From the NCBI RefSeq assembly GCF_009765355.1, contig NZ_VTHK01000004.1:342555-406554 (forward strand): a stretch of DNA of 64,000 nucleotides. The letters are read 5' to 3'. This DNA is from Amycolatopsis anabasis (GTDB taxonomy: Bacteria > Actinomycetota > Actinomycetes > Mycobacteriales > Pseudonocardiaceae). The notes beneath the pieces are model-generated. The model was given only the letters and a program-made list of their open reading frames with translations, did not search any database and was not told the DNA's origin. The translations under genes and the position numbers were made by a program. Of this stretch, positions 35,119 to 43,670 are shown piece after piece. The stretch's first letter is position 1. Each line of letters begins with the position of its first letter.

Positions 35119-35751
35119 ATGGGCACCCGGCTGCTTCTCGCCCGGCACGGGCAGACCGAATGGCACGCGGAGAACCGGTACGCCGGTTCGAGCGAGGTCG
35201 CGTTGACCGCGACCGGCCTCGAGCAGGCCGAGGACCTGGCGGTGTTCCTCGCCGCGCGGCCCGAAAGGGACCGCCCGGTGGCGCTCTACTGCTCCCCGCA
35301 GGACCGCGCCCGGCGCACCGCCGCCCCCGCGGCGCGCGCGCTCGGCCTGTCCCCGGAGATCGTGGACGACCTGCGCGAGGTGCACTTCGGCATCGCCGAG
35401 GGGCGCACCCGCGCCGAGCTGCGCGAAACCGATCCGGAGGCGGTCGCCGCCTTCCTCGGCGATCCGGTCGGGGGCGCTTTCCCCGGCGCGGAGCCGCCGG
35501 AGAAGGCGGCCGACCGGGGCGCCGCCGCGCTGCGCGCGATCGCCGACCGCGAGCACGCGGGCCCGGTCCTGGTCGTCGCGCACAACACGCTCATCCGGCT
35601 GACCCTGTGCCGGTTGCTCGGCATCCCGCTGGCCACCTACCGCACGGTGTTCCCGCGCCTGGAGAACGCGGCGCTCACCGAACTCTCGCTGCACGGCGAC
35701 GACACCAGCCTGTTGCGCTTCAACCAATCGACCGCCCGGACGCGATACTGA
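35119..35751 (+). CDS. Histidine phosphatase (phosphoglycerate mutase-like)
   Basis: 210 residues. Catalytic motif LLLARHGQTEWH at the N-terminus, second Arg in CSPQDRARRTA, Glu in REVHFGIAEGRT and second His in VLVVAHNTLIRL. It is likely a cytosolic phosphatase on small sugar phosphates rather than the glycolytic mutase. The start is ATG 35119 because GGAGGAG lies just upstream and the motif follows at once. Five bases separate it from the DeoR regulator. Confidence 0.87.
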   Translation: MGTRLLLARHGQTEWHAENRYAGSSEVALTATGLEQAEDLAVFLAARPERDRPVALYCSPQDRARRTAAPAARALGLSPEIVDDLREVHFGIAEGRTRAELRETDPEAVAAFLGDPVGGAFPGAEPPEKAADRGAAALRAIADREHAGPVLVVAHNTLIRLTLCRLLGIPLATYRTVFPRLENAALTELSLHGDDTSLLRFNQSTARTRY

Positions 35752-35756
35752 GTCCC

Positions 35757-36554
35757 ATGACCAGCGACGCCCACACCGGTGGCGGCAGCGCCCGCTCGCG
35801 CACCGAACGGCAGCAGAAGATCGCCGACTTCGTCATCGACCGCGGTCAGGCCTCGGTGGCGATGCTGGTGGAGTACACGGGCGTCAGCCACATGACCGTG
35901 CACCGGGACATCGACGAGCTGTCCCGGCGGGGCCTGCTGCGCAAGTTCCGCGGCGGCGTTTCGGCGCAGCCCTCCACGGTGTTCGAGAGCAACGCCGAGT
36001 ACCGGCTGAACGCGCACGTCGAGGCCAAGGCCGCGATCGCCCGGCGGGCGGTGGACTTCGTCGAACCGGGGATGTCGATCCTGCTGGACGATTCGACCAG
36101 CGCGCTGGCCCTGGCCAAGCTGCTGCCCGAGCTGACCCCGCTGACCGTGGCGACCAACTACCTGCGCACGATCGACGTGCTCAAGGGCACCGACGAGCTG
36201 CGGTTGATCTGCATCGGCGGCGACTACTCGGGCACGCACGACTCGTTCCTCGGCATGCCGTGCCTGGAGGCGGTCGAACGGCTGAGCGTGGACATCACGT
36301 TCGTGTCCACCTCGGCGATGAACACCGAGATGACCTACCACCAGGAGCCGGACATCGTGATGGTCAAGCGGGCCATGCTGGCCAGCGCGGAGACCCGGGT
36401 GCTGCTGATGGACTCCAGCAAGATGCCGCGCCCCGCGCTGCACCGGCTCGCCCCGCTCTCGGACTACCACCGGCTGATCGTGGACGACGGCGTCCCGGCG
36501 AACCTGGTCGAGGAGCTGCGCAGCCGCACCAAGGTGGACGTCGCCGAAATCTGA
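35757..36554 (+). CDS. DeoR-family transcriptional regulator of the polyol locus
   Basis: 265 residues. N-terminal winged helix RQQKIADFVIDRGQASVAML with recognition helix GVSHMTVHRDIDELSRRGLL, then the DeoRC sugar-phosphate sensor (SILLDDSTSALALAKLLPEL, ICIGGDYSGTHDSFLG, LLMDSSKM). DeoR proteins are usually repressors released by a phosphorylated pathway intermediate. It sits between two transcription units that carry an identical palindrome. Confidence 0.9.
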   Translation: MTSDAHTGGGSARSRTERQQKIADFVIDRGQASVAMLVEYTGVSHMTVHRDIDELSRRGLLRKFRGGVSAQPSTVFESNAEYRLNAHVEAKAAIARRAVDFVEPGMSILLDDSTSALALAKLLPELTPLTVATNYLRTIDVLKGTDELRLICIGGDYSGTHDSFLGMPCLEAVERLSVDITFVSTSAMNTEMTYHQEPDIVMVKRAMLASAETRVLLMDSSKMPRPALHRLAPLSDYHRLIVDDGVPANLVEELRSRTKVDVAEI

Positions 36555-36602
36555 CCGGCGCTCGCCCGAAGACCGCCGAAAAGTTCGCCGTCACATCTTG
36601 CG

Positions 36603-36615
36603 CGTTAACTTAACA
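36603..36615. promoter_or_regulatory. Operator O2, probably for the DeoR regulator
   Basis: CGTTAACTTAACA is the reverse-strand copy of O1 with one end base changed. It lies 40 bases before the permease start codon, just upstream of the -10-like GATACT. Confidence 0.7.
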
Positions 36616-36654
36616 CGATCCATGATACTGTGACTTATCGTCATGGAGGCGTGT

Positions 36655-38004
36655 ATGAGCCAGTTGACAACACCGCGGTTGTCCCGGACCGGTGGCGGCG
36701 AGGAGAGCTCGTTCGCCAGGCTGCTGAACCGGTGGGGGCTGCCCGCACCGCTTTTCCTCGGGTACGCCGGCCTGCTGCTGTTCATGATCGGCGACGGCGT
36801 CGAATCCGGATTCATCGCGCCGTTCATGGCGGATCACGGCGCGGGCACGGAAATCAAAGCGTCCTATGTGATCACCGTGTACGGCGTCGCCGTGATGCTC
36901 GCGTCCTGGCTGTCCGGAGCGCTTTCCGAACTGTGGGGCCCGCGCCGCGTGATGCTGGTCGGGCTGGCCATCTGGCTCGTCTTCGACGTGCTCTTCCTGG
37001 CGGTCGCGGTCCCCGGGGAGAACTACCCGCTGATGCTCGTCTTCTACGGGATCCGCGGCTTCGGGTACCCCATGTTCGCGTTCGGCTTCCTGGTGTGGAT
37101 CACCGCGGTCGCGCCGATCGCCCGGCTCGGCGCCGCAGTCGGCTGGTTCTACTTCGCGTTCACCGGCGGCCTGCCGACGCTCGGCGCGCTGGTCGCCAGC
37201 TTCACCAACCCGATCATGGGGCACTACGGCACGCTGTGGCTGTCCGTGGGCCTGCTCGCGCTCGGCGGGCTGGTGTGCGTGTTCGGGGTGCGGGAGCGCA
37301 CGGGGTACCGGCGGCTCGCGCCACCCGAGGTGAAACCGGTGCAGAGCCTGGTCTCCAGCGTTTCGATCGCCTGGAAGAACCCGCGGGTCGGGGTCGGCAT
37401 GATCGTGCGGGTCATCAACACCGCGCCCGAGTTCGGCATGCTGGTGTTCTTCCCGACGATCTTCATCGACGAGATCGGCTTCGGCGAGAGCCGGTGGCTG
37501 CTGCTGGTGTCGGTCATCTACGGCACCAACATCTTCTTCAACCTCATCTTCGGCGTGCTCAGCGACAAGATCGGCTGGCGCACCACGATCTTCTGGTTCG
37601 GCGCGATCGGCTGCGCGATCTCGATCCTGCTGCTGTACTTCGTTCCGCTGGCGATGGGCGCGGAGTACTACTGGCTGGCGCTGATCGTGGGCGCGCTCTA
37701 CGGCGCCACGCTCGCCGGGTTCGTGCCGATCTCCGCGCTGCTGCCCTCGCTCGCACCGGAGAACAAGGGCGGCGCGATGGCCCTGCTCAACCTGGGCGCC
37801 GGGGCGGCCGCGTTCGCCGGACCCGCGATCGTCAGCCTGTTCCTCGGCCCGGCCGGGGCCGCCGGGGTGGTCATCATCTTCGCCGCGCTGTACCTGGTCG
37901 CCGCGGTGCTGGTGCGGTTCCTGAAACTGCCGGAGACCACCGAGAAAGCCATCCAGGAAGACGCCAACCTGCAAGAACTCGGGGAAAGGGTTACCACCAC
38001 GTGA
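36655..38004 (+). CDS. MFS polyol permease, RbtT/DalT/CsbX type
   Basis: 449-residue 12-helix transporter. YGIRGFGYPMFAFGFLVWIT, MIGDGVESGFIAPFM and GWFYFAFTGGLPTLGA are signatures of the ribitol/arabinitol permease group, proton symporters for linear polyols. This gives the best clue to the substrate of the locus. Start ATG 36655 is preferred to ATG 36643: GGAGG lies between them with ideal 5-base spacing. It overlaps the following kinase by 4 bases (GTGA). Confidence 0.88.
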   Translation: MSQLTTPRLSRTGGGEESSFARLLNRWGLPAPLFLGYAGLLLFMIGDGVESGFIAPFMADHGAGTEIKASYVITVYGVAVMLASWLSGALSELWGPRRVMLVGLAIWLVFDVLFLAVAVPGENYPLMLVFYGIRGFGYPMFAFGFLVWITAVAPIARLGAAVGWFYFAFTGGLPTLGALVASFTNPIMGHYGTLWLSVGLLALGGLVCVFGVRERTGYRRLAPPEVKPVQSLVSSVSIAWKNPRVGVGMIVRVINTAPEFGMLVFFPTIFIDEIGFGESRWLLLVSVIYGTNIFFNLIFGVLSDKIGWRTTIFWFGAIGCAISILLLYFVPLAMGAEYYWLALIVGALYGATLAGFVPISALLPSLAPENKGGAMALLNLGAGAAAFAGPAIVSLFLGPAGAAGVVIIFAALYLVAAVLVRFLKLPETTEKAIQEDANLQELGERVTTT

Positions 38005-39449
38005 GTTCGATATCGATCGGCGTCGACGTCGCCACCGCGGGGGTGCGAGCCCTCGCGGTGGACGGCGGCGGCGCCGTCGTGGCCACCGCGGCCGAGAAGC
38101 TGCCCCAGCCGGAACGCACCGCCGACGGGCGCAGCGAGCAGGACGCCACGAAATGGTGGCCCGCCGTGGAAAGCGCGCTGCGGAAGGTCACCGGCGAACT
38201 CCCCGGCCGCGGCGCGGAGGTCGCCGCGGTCGCGGTGTCCGCCACCTCGGGCACCATCGTCGCGGTCGACGGCCGGGGCGAACCCGTCTCCCCCGCGCTG
38301 ATGTACGACGACCGGCGCGGCGCGGGGCACAACGCGAAGGCCGCCGAACTCGGCGCGGACCGCTGGCGGGCGCTGGGCATCACGGTCTCGCCGACCGCGG
38401 CGCTCGGCCGGATCGCCTGGCTGCGCGACGCGGTCCCGGGCGCCGCCGGGATCCGGCACACCCCGGAGGTGATCGGCGCGCACCTGCTCGGCGCACCGGT
38501 GGCCACCGACTCCTCGCACGCCCTGAAAAGCGGATACGACCCGTTGACCGGCGAATGGGCGCACGAGGTGTTCGACGCGTTCGGCGTCCCGGCGGCCTGG
38601 CTGCCCGAGGTGGTCCGCCCGACCACCGTGCTCGGCACCCTCACCCGCCCGATCGCCGGGCTCCCGGCCGGTTGCCGCGTGGTCGCCGGGATGACCGACG
38701 GTTGCGCGGGCCAGCTGGCCACCGGGGCGCACGAACCCGGCCGGTTCGTCGGCATCCTCGGCACCACGTACGTGCTCAAGGGGGTCACCGAGCGGCTCGT
38801 CCCGGATCCGAGCGGAGCGCTGTACAGCCACCGCCATCCGGACGGCTGGTGGCTGCCCGGCGGCGCCTCGAACACCGGCGGCGAGGCCGTCGCGGGCACC
38901 CCGGGCCTGGCCGGACTGGACGCGGCGGCCGCCGAGCGCGGTCCCGCCGGGATCGTCGCCTACCCGCTGGCGCGCTCGGGTGAGCGGTTCCCGTTCGTCA
39001 CCCCGGACGCCCGGGGCTTCACCTCGGGTCCGGCCGACGAGGTCGAACTGCATCGGGCCCGGCTGGAAGGGGTCGCGTTCGTCGAACGGCTCGCACTGGA
39101 TCACCTGCGGCGGCTGGGCATCCAGGTGCGCGCACCGCTGTTCGCCGCGGGCGGCGGCAGCAAGAGTCCACTGTGGACACGAATTCGGGCGACGGTGACC
39201 GGGCTGGGTTTGCGGGTGTCCCCGCACGCGGAGACCGGGTACGGCGCGGCGCTGCTCGCCGCGGCGGCGCTGCTGCCCGGCGGCCTCGGCGCGGCGAGCA
39301 CGGCCGCCGGGCTCGCCGACGCGGGCACGCTGGTCGAGCCGGACGAGCGCGAAAGCGACGCGCTCACCGGCTCCTACCGGCGTTTCTGCACCGAGCTGCA
39401 CGCCCGGGGCTGGATCGACGAGGAGTTGTACGCCGTCGCCTTACGGTGA
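38001..39449 (+). CDS. FGGY-family carbohydrate kinase (permease-linked copy)
   Basis: 482 residues. Phosphate loops ISIGVDVATAGVRALAVDGGG and VAGMTDGCAGQLATGA/ILGTTYVL, sugar-contact Asp in SPALMYDDRRGAGH, adenosine motif FAAGGGSKSPLWTRI. It is only distantly similar to the other FGGY kinase of this locus, so the two probably have different substrates. Coupling to the polyol permease suggests it takes the imported compound or its first oxidation product. GTG start overlaps the permease stop. Its last 9 bases overlap the convergent DivIVA-like gene. Confidence 0.88.
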   Translation: MSSISIGVDVATAGVRALAVDGGGAVVATAAEKLPQPERTADGRSEQDATKWWPAVESALRKVTGELPGRGAEVAAVAVSATSGTIVAVDGRGEPVSPALMYDDRRGAGHNAKAAELGADRWRALGITVSPTAALGRIAWLRDAVPGAAGIRHTPEVIGAHLLGAPVATDSSHALKSGYDPLTGEWAHEVFDAFGVPAAWLPEVVRPTTVLGTLTRPIAGLPAGCRVVAGMTDGCAGQLATGAHEPGRFVGILGTTYVLKGVTERLVPDPSGALYSHRHPDGWWLPGGASNTGGEAVAGTPGLAGLDAAAAERGPAGIVAYPLARSGERFPFVTPDARGFTSGPADEVELHRARLEGVAFVERLALDHLRRLGIQVRAPLFAAGGGSKSPLWTRIRATVTGLGLRVSPHAETGYGAALLAAAALLPGGLGAASTAAGLADAGTLVEPDERESDALTGSYRRFCTELHARGWIDEELYAVALR

Positions 39450-40307
39450 CGGCACCTTCTCCTTGGCGTTCTTCGGTTCTTCGGTCTTCTCGGCCGGTTC
39501 CCCGGCCTTGGCCTCGGCGACGGGCTGATCTTCCTCGCTCGGCGCGAGGTGCGCGATGGCCTCCTGCACGGCGGCGCTGGTGGCGCTCAGCTGCTCGGTG
39601 ACCTTCGCGCTGAACTCCCGGGCCCGCGTGCGGGTCTGCTCGGCCTCGGCCAGGCGGCCCTCGGCGTCGGCGATGATCCCGGCGGCCTTCTCCTTCGCGG
39701 CGGCCTCGGTTTCCGCGGCCTTGCGCTCGGCTTCGGCCCGCGCGTCGGCGAGGAGCTGCTTGTGCTCCTCGTTGTGCTCCTTCTTGAGCGCTTCGAACTC
39801 GGCTTCGAGTTCCTCGCGGAGCTTCGCGTGCTTGTCCTCGAGCTCGCTCGTCAGGTTGGCGTACTTCTCTTCCAGCTCGCGGCTGCGCTCGTCGAGCTCC
39901 TTGGTGCGCTCGTCGGCCGCCGCGCGGACGTCCCGGGCGTAGTCGTCCGCTTCGGACTTCTTGTTCTCCGAGTACTCGTCGGCGTTCTTGCGCAGTTCGG
40001 CGATTTCCTCGTCGGCCAGCGCCATCATCGTCCGGACGCGCTCGGTCATCGCGGTCGCGCCGGTCGGGTTGGTGGCCATACGCGCGAGCCCGGCCTTGGC
40101 TTCGGACAGTTCCTGCTGGGCCAGGCTCAGCGCCTTGGTCAGTTCGGAGACCGAGGCCAGCGCCTGGTCCCGGTTCTGCGCGGCTTCCTTGAGTTCCGCG
40201 GTCAGGCGTTTGAAGCGTTCGTCGACCTGCTCGACGTTGTAGCCACGGAAGGCGGTGGCGAAGTGGGAGGTGTTGGGGGCGGGGTTGGGCGTGTCGGCTT
40301 CAGCCAT
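39441..40307 (-). CDS. DivIVA-like coiled-coil protein
   Basis: 288-residue cytosolic protein. The N-terminal motif FATAFRGYNVEQVDERFKRL is the DivIVA/Wag31-type membrane-curvature module, followed by about 200 residues of charged coiled coil (ELDERSRELEEKYANLTSEL, KKEHNEEHKQLLADARAEAE) and an acidic Pro/Glu tail. A role in polar growth, division or chromosome organisation is likely. The main divIVA/wag31 normally sits in the dcw cluster, so this is an additional member. Confidence 0.75.
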   Translation of the reverse strand: MAEADTPNPAPNTSHFATAFRGYNVEQVDERFKRLTAELKEAAQNRDQALASVSELTKALSLAQQELSEAKAGLARMATNPTGATAMTERVRTMMALADEEIAELRKNADEYSENKKSEADDYARDVRAAADERTKELDERSRELEEKYANLTSELEDKHAKLREELEAEFEALKKEHNEEHKQLLADARAEAERKAAETEAAAKEKAAGIIADAEGRLAEAEQTRTRAREFSAKVTEQLSATSAAVQEAIAHLAPSEEDQPVAEAKAGEPAEKTEEPKNAKEKVPSP

Positions 40308-40313
40308 GCGGGA

Positions 40314-40319
40314 AGATTA
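40314..40319 (-). promoter_or_regulatory. -10 box for leaderless DivIVA-like gene
   Basis: TAATCT on the minus strand ends 6 bases before ATG 40307. Confidence 0.45.
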
Positions 40320-40378
40320 GTAACTACGGTCGACCGATTCCATACCGCCATTCGGCTGCATCGCGTAAGACGTCTCAC

Positions 40379-40384
40379 TACGGT
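40379..40384 (+). promoter_or_regulatory. -10 box for leaderless GNAT gene
   Basis: TACGGT ends 7 bases before GTG 40392 and supports that start over GTG 40383. Confidence 0.45.
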
Positions 40385-40391
40385 GAACGGA

Positions 40392-40865
40392 GTGACAGAT
40401 CAACTTCGACACCCCGGCCCCGAGGACCATCCGAACCTGGTCGCGGCGGTGCGGACGTGGTGGGGCGACTCGCGCACTCCCGAGCAGGCGCAAGCGCTTT
40501 CCCTGCTGCTGCCCCGGCTTTTCCTCGAGCACTTCGCGGGCACCAGCCTGCTCGCCGAAGAGGACGGGCGACTGCATGGCTTCCTGGTCGGCTTCCACTC
40601 CCAGGACCACGCCGCACAGGCCTACATCCACTTCGTCGGGATCGACCCGGAGTTCCGCGGGCGCGGCCTCGCCCGGCGGCTCTACGAGACGTTCTTCGCG
40701 GCGGCCCGCGCCGCGGGGCGCACCGAGGTGCACGCGATCACCTCGCCCGCCAACACGAACTCGATCGCTTTCCACACCAAGCTGGGCTTCGAAGTGTCCG
40801 CTCCCCAGCCGGACTACGACGGTCCCGGCGAGGATCGCGTCCACTTGCGACGCGTACTGGCCTGA
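40392..40865 (+). CDS. GNAT-family N-acetyltransferase
   Basis: 157 residues. Acetyl-CoA loop in HFVGIDPEFRGRGLARRLYE, followed by AITSPANTNSIAFHTKLGFE, the usual C-terminal GNAT element. Substrate unknown. It is divergent from the DivIVA-like gene across an 84-base spacer that holds both promoters. The frame is open far upstream across the antisense of that gene; GTG 40392 fits the domain boundary and the promoter spacing. Confidence 0.85.
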   Translation: MTDQLRHPGPEDHPNLVAAVRTWWGDSRTPEQAQALSLLLPRLFLEHFAGTSLLAEEDGRLHGFLVGFHSQDHAAQAYIHFVGIDPEFRGRGLARRLYETFFAAARAAGRTEVHAITSPANTNSIAFHTKLGFEVSAPQPDYDGPGEDRVHLRRVLA

Positions 40866-40945
40866 TCGCCGCGGTCTTGGTCCGCCCTCCCGCGCATGAC
40901 ATCCTCTGTTGACCGGGTGTTAGCAGGCGATGTCGGGAGGGTGAC

Positions 40946-42169
40946 ATGGGGGCGATCCTCGCCGACATCGCGGAGCACTGGCACGTCTACGCGACGATGC
41001 CGTTCATCGCCGCGCTGATCGGGTACATCACCAAACGGGTCGCCATCGAGATGATGTTCCGGCCGCTGGAGTTCGTCGGCGTCAAACCGATCTTCGGCTG
41101 GCAGGGCGTGATCCCGGCGAACGCGCGGCGGATGGCGACCACCGCGGTCGACCTGCTGACCCGGCACCTGGTGAACCCGCGGGAGATCTTCGCGCGCCTC
41201 GATCCGGACCGGATGGTCAAGGAGCTGGAGGAGCCGCTGCTGCGCTCGGTCGAGGACGTCACGCGCGAGGTCATGGAGCAGTACCAGCCCCGGCTGTGGG
41301 AGCTGCTGCCCGCGCAGGCGCAGCGGCTGCTGATCGACCGGGTGCGCGCGCAGGCGCCGAAGGTCGTGACCCGGCTGATGCGCGAGGTGTCGGCGAACAT
41401 CGACGAGGTGCTCGACGTCAACGACATGCTCATCACGAACATGGTCCGCGACAAGGCGCTCACCTGCCGGCTGATCAAGGAGGTCGCCCAGCCCGAGCTG
41501 AAGTTCATCGCGCGTTCGGGGATCTGGTTCGGATTCGTCATCGGGCTGGTGCAGTTCGTGGCGTGGGCGCTGACCAAGCAGCCGTTGATCATGCCGATCT
41601 TCGGGTTCGTCACCGGATTCGTGACCGACTGGCTCGCGCTCAAGATGATCTTCTACCCGCGGGAGCCGCGCGGGTTCCTGTTCTTCCGCTGGCAGGGCAT
41701 GTTCCAGAAACGACGCCGGCAGGTGGCGATGGACTACGGCGGCCTGATCGCCGACGAGGTGCTCACCGTGGCGAACGTGCTGGAGGCGGTGCTCACCGGG
41801 CCGAAGTCGGACAAGCTGTTCGCGCTCATCCAGCGCGAGGTGCAGAAGACCATCGACCAGCAGATCAGCATCGCCAAACCGTTCGTCGCGATGAGCGTCG
41901 GCGGCCGCCGGTACCAGGAGATGAAACGGGCGGCCGCGGCGAAGGCCCTCGAGCACCTGCCGGAGACCATCCGGCACGTCGAGGGCTACGCGACCGACGC
42001 GCTGGACGTCCGCAACACGATCGTGGACAAGATGCGCGGGCTCACCCCGGTCGAGTTCGAGGGCATCCTGCGTCCCGCGTTCAAACAGGACGAGTGGAAG
42101 CTGATCGCGGTCGGCGCGGTGATCGGCGGGCTGGTCGGGGAACTGCAGGTCCTGCTCCTGCTGCACTGA
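40946..42169 (+). CDS. DUF445-family membrane protein (copy 1)
   Basis: 407 residues. An N-terminal membrane segment (YATMPFIAALIGYITKRVAIE) is followed by long helical regions (PLLRSVEDVTREVMEQYQPR), a central pair of membrane helices (GFVIGLVQFVAWALTKQPLI, ITDWLALKMIF-like) and a C-terminal helix (LIAVGAVIGGLVGELQVLLL). DUF445 proteins are uncharacterised and probably act at the membrane. Shine-Dalgarno GGGAGGG precedes the ATG. First of three tandem paralogues; all end in LLLLH or LLMLH. Confidence 0.85.
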   Translation: MGAILADIAEHWHVYATMPFIAALIGYITKRVAIEMMFRPLEFVGVKPIFGWQGVIPANARRMATTAVDLLTRHLVNPREIFARLDPDRMVKELEEPLLRSVEDVTREVMEQYQPRLWELLPAQAQRLLIDRVRAQAPKVVTRLMREVSANIDEVLDVNDMLITNMVRDKALTCRLIKEVAQPELKFIARSGIWFGFVIGLVQFVAWALTKQPLIMPIFGFVTGFVTDWLALKMIFYPREPRGFLFFRWQGMFQKRRRQVAMDYGGLIADEVLTVANVLEAVLTGPKSDKLFALIQREVQKTIDQQISIAKPFVAMSVGGRRYQEMKRAAAAKALEHLPETIRHVEGYATDALDVRNTIVDKMRGLTPVEFEGILRPAFKQDEWKLIAVGAVIGGLVGELQVLLLLH

Positions 42170-42179
42170 AGGCGCCAGC

Positions 42180-42185
42180 TACGGT
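42180..42185 (+). promoter_or_regulatory. -10 box for leaderless DUF445 copy 2
   Basis: TACGGT followed by TT ends 7 bases before GTG 42193; the same TACGGTTT recurs at 43638-43645 before copy 3. Confidence 0.45.
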
Positions 42186-42192
42186 TTCCGCC

Positions 42193-43419
42193 GTGGAGGG
42201 GATTCTCGCGGACCTGCAGGCGCACTGGCAGGTGTACGCCACGATGCCCTTCATCGCGGCCCTGATCGGGTACGTCACCAAGCGCGTGGCGATCGAGATG
42301 ATGTTCAAACCGGTCGAGTTCGTCGGCATCCGGCCGTTCTTCGGCTGGCAGGGCGTGCTGCCCGCCAACGCGGAACGGATGGCCGCGACCGCGACCGAGA
42401 TGCTGACCAGCAACCTCGTCGATCCGAACGAGATCTTCGCGCGCCTGGACCCCGATCAGGTCGCGAAGGAGATCGAGGAGCCGCTGCTGCGGGTGGTCGA
42501 GGACATCACGCGCGAGGTGATGGAGCAGTACCAGCCCCGGCTGTGGGAGGCGCTGCCCACCGGCGCGCAGCAGCTGCTGCTGAAACGGGTCCAGACCGAA
42601 TCGCCCAAGGTCATCGCGAAGATCATGCGCGAGATCTCGCACAACATCGACGACGTGCTGGACCTCAAGCACATGGTGGTGACCAACCTGGTCCGGGACA
42701 AGGCGCTGCTGAACCGCCTGATCCGGGACATCTCCCGGCCGGAGATGCGGTTCATCGCGCGGTCCGGGATCGTGTTCGGGTTCTACCTCGGCGTGGTGCA
42801 GCTGCTGGTGTGGGCGCTGACGAAGTCGCCGTACGTGCTGCCCGCGTTCGGCCTGATGATCGGCTGGTTCACCGACTGGCTCGCGCTGAAGATGATCTTC
42901 CTGCCGCGCGAGCCGAAGGTGTTCCTCGGCTGCTACACCTGGCAGGGCGTGTTCCAGAAGCGGCGGCACCAGGTGGCCGCCGACTACGGCGACATGATCG
43001 CCCGCGAGATCATCACCATCCCGAACCTGCTGGAGGAGATCCTGCGGGGGCCGAAGGCGGACCGGCTGTTCGAGATGATCAGCCGCGAGGTGCGGCGGAC
43101 CATCGACGCGCAGGCCAGCATCGTCAAACCGTTCGTCGCCATGGCGGTCGGCTCGCGGCGGTTCCAGGAGATGAAGCAGGCCGCGGCGGCGAAGGCGGCC
43201 GAGCGGGTGCCGGAGACCATCCGGCACGCCGAGGACTACGCGATCAACGCCCTCGACGTGCGGAACACGATCGTGGACCGGATGCGGCGGCTGTCCCCGG
43301 TGGAGTTCGAGGGCCTGCTGCGCCCGGCGTTCCGGCAGGACGAGTGGAAGCTGATCGCGGTCGGCGCGGTGATCGGCGGGCTGGTCGGGGAGTTGCAGGT
43401 CCTGCTCCTGCTGCACTGA
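42193..43419 (+). CDS. DUF445-family membrane protein (copy 2)
   Basis: 408 residues, collinear with copy 1: YATMPFIAALIGYVTKRVAI, PLLRVVEDITREVMEQYQPR, GWFTDWLALKMIFLPREPK and LIAVGAVIGGLVGELQVLLL. Copies 1 and 2 are more alike than either is to copy 3. GTG 42193 matches the alignment and the promoter spacing. Function unknown; a multimer of paralogues in the membrane is possible. Confidence 0.85.
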   Translation: MEGILADLQAHWQVYATMPFIAALIGYVTKRVAIEMMFKPVEFVGIRPFFGWQGVLPANAERMAATATEMLTSNLVDPNEIFARLDPDQVAKEIEEPLLRVVEDITREVMEQYQPRLWEALPTGAQQLLLKRVQTESPKVIAKIMREISHNIDDVLDLKHMVVTNLVRDKALLNRLIRDISRPEMRFIARSGIVFGFYLGVVQLLVWALTKSPYVLPAFGLMIGWFTDWLALKMIFLPREPKVFLGCYTWQGVFQKRRHQVAADYGDMIAREIITIPNLLEEILRGPKADRLFEMISREVRRTIDAQASIVKPFVAMAVGSRRFQEMKQAAAAKAAERVPETIRHAEDYAINALDVRNTIVDRMRRLSPVEFEGLLRPAFRQDEWKLIAVGAVIGGLVGELQVLLLLH

Positions 43420-43608
43420 CAGGCGCAACAAATGTGGCTTTCGGCGCGTCCCACACACCTAATGCGGCGTTCGGTGCGCGCGTGAAGGCGACGAACGGTG
43501 CGCAGGATGCTCGTGGGGCAACCGGTGCCGCTGCGCCGGTACCGCGAGGACACCAATGCGGCATTGGGGGCGTTGAAGGTACCTAATGCCGCATTGGGTA
43601 CCCACGAA
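43420..43608. repeat. 189-bp insertion flanked by 19-bp direct repeats
   Basis: The last 19 bases of DUF445 copy 2 (43401-43419) are repeated exactly at 43609-43627. The 189 bases between hold direct repeats (AATGTGGCTTTCGG near 43431, AATGCGGCGTTCGG near 43461) and two palindromes. It looks like an element inserted at the gene's stop codon. Confidence 0.65.
43553..43602. repeat. Pair of palindromes
   Basis: CCAATGC-G-GCATTGG (43553-43567) is perfect. The second, from GGTACC at 43578 to GGTACC at 43602 around AATGC-C-GCATT, has one mismatched pair. Both centre on the same AATGC/GCATT motif. Confidence 0.7.
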
Positions 43609-43670
43609 CCTGCTCCTGCTGCACTGATCAAGCCCAGATACGGTTTGCGCACCGGATCCGGAGGTGGTGT

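Noticed and set aside
35119..35751. Glycolytic phosphoglycerate mutase
   Set aside because: It is shorter than the glycolytic enzyme and lies in a catabolic regulator unit; a small-molecule phosphatase fits better.
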